Shown here one piece after another: positions 56,965 to 64,000 of a stretch of 64,000 bases of DNA. The DNA is taken from contig CALSFV010000263.1 in NCBI GenBank assembly GCA_943737045.1, positions 509,001-573,000 of the forward strand, written 5' to 3'. The notes beneath the pieces are model-generated. The model searched no databases, had not been told where the DNA came from, and saw only the letters and a program-made list of their open reading frames with translations. The position numbers were made by a program, and so were the translations under genes. Every line of letters starts with the position of its first letter. Positions within the stretch are counted from its first letter, which is position 1. This DNA is from Parapristionchus giblindavisi. Taxonomy: Eukaryota; Nematoda; Chromadorea; Rhabditida; Diplogasteridae.

Positions 56965-57140
56965 CTGTAGCTTTCTCACTCTCTCTCTACCTCTATATCT
57001 CATTCTCTCTCACACACACTCTCTCTCTACCTCTATCTCTCTCTCTCTACCTCTATCTCTCCCTCTCTCTCTATCCCTCTCTCTCTTCCTCTCTGCCTCT
57101 CTCTCTCTCTCCCGCTCCCTCTCTCCCTCTCTTCCCTCTC
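56965..57140. repeat. CT-rich microsatellite
   Basis: Imperfect CTCTCTCTAC/CCTCTATCTC repeats. Ser/Leu-rich frames are artefacts. Confidence 0.9.
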
Positions 57141-57572
57141 TCCACCTTATTTTACGTGAAGGAATGGTCACAGACCAAATTAGCCCCTGTGGTTATCCCT
57201 TAAGCCTTTATTTCCCTTCCCTTGTAATAAAGGCGTATTTTAGTCTTTGCGCGCTATGGTTTTTTCAGAGAACAAACATATTTACTGTATTTTAATTGTT
57301 TATTGTAAAAAAAACTTTAAAATTAAAATTTCATGAAATATTTTTTAAAAGTCAGCGTATTGTTTACTTTCCAGGCTAATACTACTTGGAAAATCGTAAT
57401 TAAGCATAAAGCGATCCATGATATGTTTTGTTTTCCACCGTCGCTGTTGCTTTGTCTAGGCTCCGGTCCTAATCTTTTAATGTGATCTCGGGACTGTTTT
57501 CGAAATGAGAAACGAAGCGCATGAGTTATCGTGAGCGACCTACGGTCTATGAGCGGCCTAGTTGTTCTCTGC

Positions 57573-57713
57573 GGCACTACTTCAGAATAGGGTACCAGTT
57601 CACCGAGCAAGTCCAAAAGGACATGAAAAATGAAATTAACACAAAGGAAAGGACGTTTAGATTAGGCAATTATACTATTATCTTGGACTGGTACCCTATT
57701 CTGAAGTAGTGCC
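57573..57713. mobile_element. hAT-like MITE with perfect 8-bp target duplication
   Basis: Inverted ends GGCACTACTTCAGAATAGGG and its complement (at least 26 bp). Exact TTCTCTGC flanks on both sides (57,565-57,572 and 57,714-57,721). 141 bp, non-coding. Confidence 0.9.
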
Positions 57714-57916
57714 TTCTCTGCTTACCGCACACAGAGAAAATAGTGTACTGCACACAGTAGTGTTGTTATTATACTAAATTTTTGTCTCGACTAAATTTGC
57801 ATTTTTAGTCCAGTTTTAGTCAAGACCGGTCGACTAAAAGCTAAATTTTATTCGACCGAAAATATTTTATTCGAATAAGCAACAATACTGTACTGCATTA
57901 GGTAGGATGATCAACG

Positions 57917-58110
57917 ATGAATGAGAACCGACCGGATGAGAACCGACCGGATGAGAACCGACCGGATGAGAACCGACCGGATGAGAACCGACCGGATGAG
58001 AACCGACCGGATGAGAACCGACCGGATGAGAACCGACCGGATGAGAACCGACCGGATGAGAACCGACCGGATGAGAACCGACCGGATGAGAACCGACCGG
58101 ATGAGAACTA
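57917..58110. repeat. 15-bp minisatellite
   Basis: About 13 identical copies of GATGAGAACCGACCG. Because 15 is a multiple of three, all frames stay open (DENRP on plus, SHPVG on minus), but there is no evidence of translation. Perfect unit identity implies recent expansion. Confidence 0.95.
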
Positions 58111-58383
58111 TTTGCATATGAGAGACAAGCGCTAATGAATAGACAAAATATGCTAATAGACATCATCCAGTAGGTGCCCACAGTACACAAGAACGTGTGT
58201 TATTGAAAATGTTTTTGTATTGTATTTAGCACTTTATACAGGTAGGTGTTATTGCTGTAATTTCATTTACACTTTTTCTCTTTGTGCGTAGACGTCTCAA
58301 ACAGCTCATATTCGTCATTCACAATCAGTAGCGTATGCTTTACCTGGAAGGTCGGGGTTCCCCGTGATTTTGGGCAGTCAGAG

Positions 58384-58505
58384 TTTAAAGGGAGCGTAAC
58401 CTCACTCAATGGTCTCTTCTACGCGCAATGCTCTCTCGTTGTTAGAGAACAGAGAAATAGTGTGCGCAATGAAGAGACCATTGAGTGAGGTTGCGCTCCC
58501 TTTAA
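58384..58505. mobile_element. Hairpin MITE, family A (well preserved)
   Basis: TTTAAAGGGAGCGTAACCTC pairs with GAGGTTGCGCTCCCTTTAA, and CAATGGTCTCTTC pairs with GAAGAGACCATTG. The loop core is CTCTCGTTGTTAGAGAACAG. Good reference for the family. Confidence 0.88.
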
Positions 58506-59119
58506 GTCGATGCTGAAAGTTTTTTTGTTGTTGTTTGAAACTGGCAATGATCTCTACCGTTTGCTTTGTGAAAAAGAGAGCGAAGAGCGTCAAAATAGCT
58601 CGAGCTATATCTTCAAATACTGGGCACTTCAAAATCACATAGTTCATGCACTATTTTTGTATTTTTCCTGTTTCCATTTCACCGTTCTATTTCCGTCCCC
58701 GTCGTCAAATGTTCCTCAACCCCCCTCAAAAAGATTCATAAACACATACCCCCGCTAAATATGGCCCATCCTCCGCCCCCGCTGCTACACAGAGAGACAT
58801 GCTACTCAAACTTGAAGTAGACATGACGCAGTGGATATCTAGACTAGAATAGACAAGAACATGGCCTCTCTCTCCGTTTTTGCGCCCTCGAAATCTCATT
58901 TCCCAAACGTTTGAGAGGCCCCCTTTACTGCATGGGAGTTCTGGAAAGTCTAAAGAGGGGGAGGGAGAGGGAGAAGGCCATATCAGCTCTTTTTTCGTCT
59001 CTTAACACGCTAACTACAGTGTACATAACTAGATGATGATCTCATTTCTTGCAAAGTCTAGCCCGATTTTTTATTCCGATAGGATAGAGAGTTGAGTCAT
59101 ATGCTTGCACAAGGCACCA

Positions 59120-59245
59120 ATTAATCTCTCCCTCTGCCTCCTGGATTTCTCCCTCTCCCTCTACCTCTTGAATCTCTCCCTCTCCCTCTCCCTCTACCTC
59201 TACCTCTTGAATCTCTCCCTCTCCCTCTCCCTCTTGAATGCCTCT
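59120..59245. repeat. CCCTCT/ACCTCT-rich tract
   Basis: Hexamer-type CCCTCT and ACCTCT interspersed with CTTGAATCT units. Confidence 0.85.
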
Positions 59246-59429
59246 TCCAGAATGTGTCACCAGGTGTATTTCTACACGTTTTGTTGATCTCGCCTGATCA
59301 TCATCAATTAGCTAGGAGATTCTTAGCATATCTTTTTTCTCCCCTCCAGTGTGTAAGAAGTGTCACAAGTGGGTGACGTGTAAGATCAAAGTACTGATAA
59401 AAGAAAGTGATGCAACGATGAATATATAT

Positions 59430-59660
59430 TGAAACGATCCGCTCTGACTACGCTCTCTCGTAGAGAACGAAAGCGAGAGAGTGTGACCAGAGCGGAGAGT
59501 TTTCAATTTGCCTTGGGTTGGGCTTTTAGAGACACACCACGAGATAAATTGAAACTCTCCGCTCTGGTAACGCTCTCTAGTGAACTGCGAAAGTGAGAGA
59601 GTATTGCCAGAGCGGAGAGTTCTAAAATAGCTCGATGTGGGCCTTTAAAGATAGGATTAA
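59430..59660. mobile_element. Two adjacent family B hairpins
   Basis: Copies at about 59,430-59,528 and 59,528-59,660 lie end to end. Each has the GAGCGGAGAGTT arm and a CTCTCTCG or CTCTCTAG core. Confidence 0.75.
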
Positions 59661-59741
59661 TTTGCCGAGCAACACGTAGTCTCGGATATCTCACTGAACA
59701 TAACCATAAACCCTCGTCTACGCAATTTCCCTATTGAGTTC

Positions 59742-59865
59742 ATTAAACACACCCCCGAGTTGCTTTGAAACTCTCCGCCCTGACCACACTCTCTCGCTTT
59801 CTCTGTCTGCGAGAGATTATTGCCAATGTGGAGAGTGAAAATAGCTTGGGGGTGTCCATTTCCGA
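59742..59865. mobile_element. Hairpin MITE, family B
   Basis: ACACACCCCCGAGTTGC and GCTTGGGGGTGTCC arms around CTCTCTCGCTTTCTCTGTC. Confidence 0.75.
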
Positions 59866-59977
59866 GTTGGTTCAGATGGTCAACCAATAGTTTTAGTTTT
59901 ATGCCTCGACTACTTTGATGATTACGCTTTTATAGGATGTCCTTTTAACTGAAACCCAAATCATTGAGGAGGTCTGG

Positions 59978-60099
59978 TTAAAGGGAGGGCGACCTCACTC
60001 AATATACTCTTCATCGCGCACACTATTTCTCTGTTATCTGACAACGAGAGAGCGTAAAGTGTGGAAGAGACAGTTGACAAAGGTGTCCGCCCCTTTAAG
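59978..60099. mobile_element. Hairpin MITE, family A
   Basis: TTAAAGGGAGGGCGACCTCA and TGTCCGCCCCTTTAA ends; core CTGACAACGAGAGAGCGT. Confidence 0.75.
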
Positions 60100-60414
60100 G
60101 AAGGATGCCTTAATCATACTTATCTACCGTAAGATCTACTACATTAACCTGATCTATCGTAATCTACAGTATCCTTACCTCTTCTCTACAGTAATCATAT
60201 CTACCGTATCCGTGTATAATCTGATATGCAGTAATCGGCAGTACTATCACCTCGTTCTACCGTAGTCACCTTATTAGTGTATCTAGCTTGATCAAGTAGC
60301 TTGAACTTCTGATCTTAGCTTGCTGAATCATCCTCTTTTAATCAGCTCAGCTTACTCTTCATTAAAAAAATCTATTTCTGATTCGTTCTCATCATCGCAA
60401 CAGGTGCCACTTAA

Positions 60415-60667
60415 ATCTCTCCCTCTCCTTCTACCTCTCTCCCTCTCCTTCTGCCTCTACCTCTCCTTCTCTCTCTCCTTATCTCTCTCTCTCTCTCTAC
60501 CTCTACCTCTACCTCTACCTCTACCTCTACCTCTACCTCTACCTCTACCTCTACCTCTACCTCTCCCTCTCCCTCTCCCTCTCCCTCTCCCTCTCCCTCT
60601 CCCTCTCCCTCTCCCTCTCCCTCTCCCTCTCCCTCTCCCTCTCCCTCTCCCTCTCCCTCTCCCTCTC
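60415..60667. repeat. Hexanucleotide satellite (ACCTCT)n then (CCCTCT)n
   Basis: About 11 ACCTCT copies switch abruptly to about 20 CCCTCT copies, after a degenerate CTCT lead-in. Leu-Pro and Glu-Gly frames are artefacts. Confidence 0.95.
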
Positions 60668-60822
60668 CAAATTCCATCGTAGTATTATAGTATGTAATTT
60701 AATGAGTGGGTGGATCATTTCCTTTTTTCTTGTTCTTGCTCGACGTGTACCTCCACTCCATAATCGGAAATGTCTGGGGAGGGGGGAATTCGGATCGTGT
60801 CATTTTTTTTCATTTAAAGGCA

Positions 60823-60935
60823 CGCCCCAAGCTAATTTGAAACTATCGGATCTGGCCACACTCTCTCGCTTTCTTTGTCTGCGAGAGAGTGTGGCCAGAG
60901 CGGAGAGTTTCGAATCAGCTCGCGAGTTCCTTTAG
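60823..60935. mobile_element. Hairpin MITE, family B
   Basis: TTTAAAGGCACGCCCCAAGC to GCGAGTTCCTTTA. Inner stem CACACTCTCTCGCTTTC/GCGAGAGAGTGTG. Confidence 0.8.
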
Positions 60936-61710
60936 AATACATTTAACAAGAGTAGGCGCTGATATGCACTTCTTGCTGTTCCAAAAAGTTGGTCCATATG
61001 ATTTGCTTGAAGAGATCCTCCTTACCTCTTGCTCATAATGTTGGAAAATACCGTCTTTTGTTGAAAATCTCGATATTATTTTCTCGTTTATCGCGTTTTT
61101 TTTTTTGCTAACACCTGCATATTTCACGAAGCTCTTACCCGATAAACACATGCGCATCGACAATTTTTTTCACACACCACCCTCCGTACTGAATTGGCCT
61201 TGAATCATCACTGGCCTAGCGGTGATCACCCGCAGGACTTCGTGTGCCTAGATTAACGGGGTTTACCTGTACCTTTATGTACACCGCCCCGTAGTGCACA
61301 GTGCACAGGGTCTGTGGTGCGTTGTATTTACCACTTCGTAAGCATCACTTTTACAGCTGTAATTTCATTTTACACTTTTTTACCTCCGTGTGTTCAAATA
61401 AATTTTATCGTCAGTTCGTTATGAGTTATTTTTTTCGGAATGTGTGCGGGGAAGATAATAAGCACATTCGCCTGATCGCACTTCAAGATTTATGACGATT
61501 CCCTTGTAATTCACGTTTGCATTTTTATGTTTCTGGGGTTTCTTGATCTGTAACGCACAAATTCTCTCATGTGTTATAGGCTGTAGGTTGTAGGTTGTAC
61601 ATAGGTTATCCAAGACGCGACAATCAACGAAACGTTCTCTCATACGTCACAGTATCCTAGTGCAATCCATATTTCTTTTAAAGCCAGACGAACGAGAGAG
61701 CGTTAATTAT
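60936..61710. other. No supported gene; one box-A-like repeat
   Basis: 61,188-61,262 repeats the 46,655-46,735 text (TGGCCTAGCGGTGATCACCC). No coding signal. Confidence 0.5.
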
Positions 61711-61812
61711 AATGCATCGTTACATTTGCCTTGCGTGCCTACGCCGTAACCTCCGACGCAACGACGGAGACGTTTGCGGCGTAGGCACATAAGGCAAATG
61801 TAACGATGCATA
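61711..61812. mobile_element. Hairpin MITE, family D
   Basis: ATGCATCGTTACATTTGCC and its exact inverted partner, with a GC-rich centre. Same family as 21,934-22,042. Confidence 0.82.
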
Positions 61813-61836
61813 AGAGAGTTTATGTTCCGTATAGCT

Positions 61837-61932
61837 ATCCATGAACGGTGGCAAACCGTTTGTCAGAGATTCTCCCCAATACGCTTGGGTCATCATCTTT
61901 GCCGACAAACGGTTTGTCATTCATGGATACGG
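61837..61932. mobile_element. Hairpin element
   Basis: TATCCATGAACGGTGGCAAA and its near-complement, plus an inner pair AAACCGTTTGTC/GACAAACGGTTT. Confidence 0.65.
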
Positions 61933-62460
61933 CCCCTGGCTTCTAAAATGAAGAGCAGACTGTGACGTGAGATGCCTTATTGTTAGCGAGGGAGTGTTAT
62001 CCAACGTGCATTTTGAGAGGATTCGGAGTAACCTTTCTATATGGTATTCCAGTTATCAGACAACCTCTAATTGTTGAGAATTTGTCATAAGTGCGCATTC
62101 GTTGTTTTTATGATATCTACATACCTTGCCGAATAACGTGCCTGTGGATCGGATAACGGGTTGTACCTTTTTCTTTACCTTGCCGTGCTGAAAGATAAGA
62201 AACGAGGCATTGGCAGTAGTTGAACACGTAAAGGTTAAAATGGTAAAGGTACAACATGTTATTCAAAGCACGCGTGATCACTGCTAGGCCACGTGCTCGC
62301 GTCCCAATCTCAATTTTTATTGTTATATTTACAATTATTATTATTATCATATCGTATCAATCAATATTATTATGATTAATTGTGAGCGTTCTTTGCTTAT
62401 GAAAATTTTGACTATGTTCCATCGGAACAGCAGTCTGCATTATGCAATCACCTGCGGTTT

Positions 62461-62560
62461 TAGGGGCACACCCCTAATTTCAAACTTTCGCTCTGGCCAC
62501 ACTCTCTCGCTTTCTGTGCCTACGAGAGAGTGTTGCTAATGCGGAGTGTGCCTTTAACCT
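62461..62560. mobile_element. Hairpin MITE, family B
   Basis: GGCACACCCCTAATTTC to GCGGAGTGTGCCTTTAA; core CACTCTCTCGCTTTC. Confidence 0.7.
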
Positions 62561-62577
62561 TGTCATTCATCATAGTT

Positions 62578-62720
<143 letters not shown>

Positions 62721-63035
62721 CCATCAGTTAAAGCACGAATAATGAAAGGATGAAGCAATAAGGGAGCGCTTTGATCTTTGATCTTTATGATTTACGCAAC
62801 TATCACGCATAGAAAAGTCTACGTAGCGCGTAGGCAGTAGTAAGTCGCCGTCCACTTGAAAATAATGATCTATTTTTCTATGTTTGTAGAAATACTTTGT
62901 TTACAACTCCAAAAGTCTCTCATTTGCTACATAAAACGTGATAATGACTGAGACCTTCCGAGAATCTGATATACTGTTGTTGCCCTCATCTATTTCACCT
63001 AATTAAATCTCACCTGCTTGACCAAAATTTCAGCC

Positions 63036-63243
63036 TTTAAAGGGAGCGTAACCTCACTCAATGGTCTCTTCGACGCGAAATGCTCTCTCGTTGTTAGAGA
63101 ACTGAAAAATAGTGTGCGCAATGAGTGAGGTAGCGCTCCCTTTGAAACTCTCCGTTCTGGCAATGTTCTCTCGCTTACTTTGCCTAGGAGCGAGTGTTGC
63201 CTGATTGGAGAGTGTCAAATCAGTTCGGGTGTGCTTTTAAATG
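63036..63243. mobile_element. Family A and family B hairpins fused back to back
   Basis: A family A copy (63,036-63,143) runs directly into a family B copy (about 63,140-63,243) at CTCCCTTTGAAACTCTCCG, with no spacer. Confidence 0.78.
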
Positions 63244-64000
63244 CATCGAAACTAGTGTACTTTCACGAAATGTTTCATTGTTAATGGCGTGTGAACTGAA
63301 AAGAGCTATAATATTAGTATTGTTTTGTCGTGTCGATTCGAGTCAGAGAGCAATGTTTCATGTCATGTCAGTTAGGAGTGAGAAATTGATCTCTAAGGAC
63401 TCACTTCACTTTTTTAGACCTTTAAAGATGGACTCTCCTAGTAAACAACATGCTAACATCAATCTATTTGTGCAGTGGTGAATCTTTGCTTGCGCATGAG
63501 ATTCGAAACTTTCAAAAACTTGTTAGTGTCGAATATTCCAATTTTCAAAAAGCGCAAATTTGCATATATTGTAAAGCATGTTATGATTCTAGTGATTAAA
63601 TGATTACAGGCGATCCTTTTTTTAAAATAAATATGATACGTACAATAACTTTTGCAATATACCACTTTACCACATTACTACACTACTGCATTTACCACAA
63701 CTTGTGTTGGGTAGAAATGGCATATTTTGCGCAACTTCTTATGTGAAAAAATCGTAGTGCAATATCTTTTGTTAATGACTGCGGTCACTATATTATTGTT
63801 GATCTATATGCCCAAGGAAGTATATTTTTCGTAATTTCCGACAAACCACACAAATACGGACAGTGTTCCTTCGGATAATATAATAGTCCATTGGCCGGCA
63901 TCTATAGATCTGTTTACGTAACTGACCGAAAGTCGTACTTTTCGTCGCGAAATTCGCACCGAAATTGCCCAATTTCCATTTATCCACTTTCATCGAATTT
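63244..64000. other. No supported gene
   Basis: AT-rich sequence with short frames only; no similarity recognised. Confidence 0.5.

Noticed and set aside
57917..58110. DENRP repeat protein or CRISPR array
   Set aside because: Identical 15-bp units with no spacers; frames are open only because 15 is a multiple of three, and there is no start context or conserved neighbour.

Overview
This is eukaryotic DNA, most likely from a nematode. It carries one large intron-rich protein gene with GT-AG introns, a Tc1-type transposon with TA target duplications, one canonical tRNA gene, and many small hairpin transposons. The density of introns (39 coding exons) suggests a lineage more intron-rich than C. 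elegans, such as a diplogastrid like Pristionchus. That placement is an inference from style, not from a marker gene.

Layout. Bases 1-12,686 hold no gene I can support: simple repeats, hairpin elements, two tRNA-like relics, and one 1-kb inverted-repeat element (2,871-3,892) with tRNA-like sequences in both arms. Bases 12,687-12,932 are a 78-bp tandem repeat that ends at the first coding acceptor. Bases 12,933-37,349 (+ strand) are a complete diphosphoinositol pentakisphosphate kinase gene (PPIP5K/Vip1 family). I rebuilt it exon by exon; the 39 exons total 4,491 nt and join in frame to give 1,496 residues. It has an N-terminal ATP-grasp inositol pyrophosphate kinase, a histidine-acid-phosphatase-like domain, and a low-complexity tail ending in a conserved [10 protein letters not shown] block. 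An unspliced version of exon 17 would instead end in a 123-residue acidic tail, giving a 656-residue form that keeps the kinase but lacks most of the phosphatase. The introns are crowded with transposons: a 2.5-kb foldback element with a nested insertion (intron 18), a TTAA-flanked MITE (intron 26), and two more tRNA-bearing inverted-repeat elements (introns 28 and 30).

Bases 37,350-48,300 hold hairpin elements, tRNA-derived repeats and otherwise featureless DNA. A tRNA-Gly(GCC) gene lies at 48,314-48,384, and 0.5 kb downstream is an intronless, stop-broken copy of the GTPase gene ran (48,877-49,449). The rest is transposon-rich: a compound palindrome (50,244-51,610), a Tc1-like element rearranged into head-to-head halves (52,939-54,503), a small element with a perfect 8-bp duplication (57,573-57,713), a 15-bp minisatellite, and a dense field of two ~115-bp hairpin families between 58.4 and 63.3 kb.

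Only the PPIP5K gene and the tRNA-Gly look functional. The most novel observation is a transposon group, seen three times, with termini starting CAAGG, 3-bp target duplications (TTA, TAA, TGA) and pol III-like A and B boxes inside both terminal inverted repeats.
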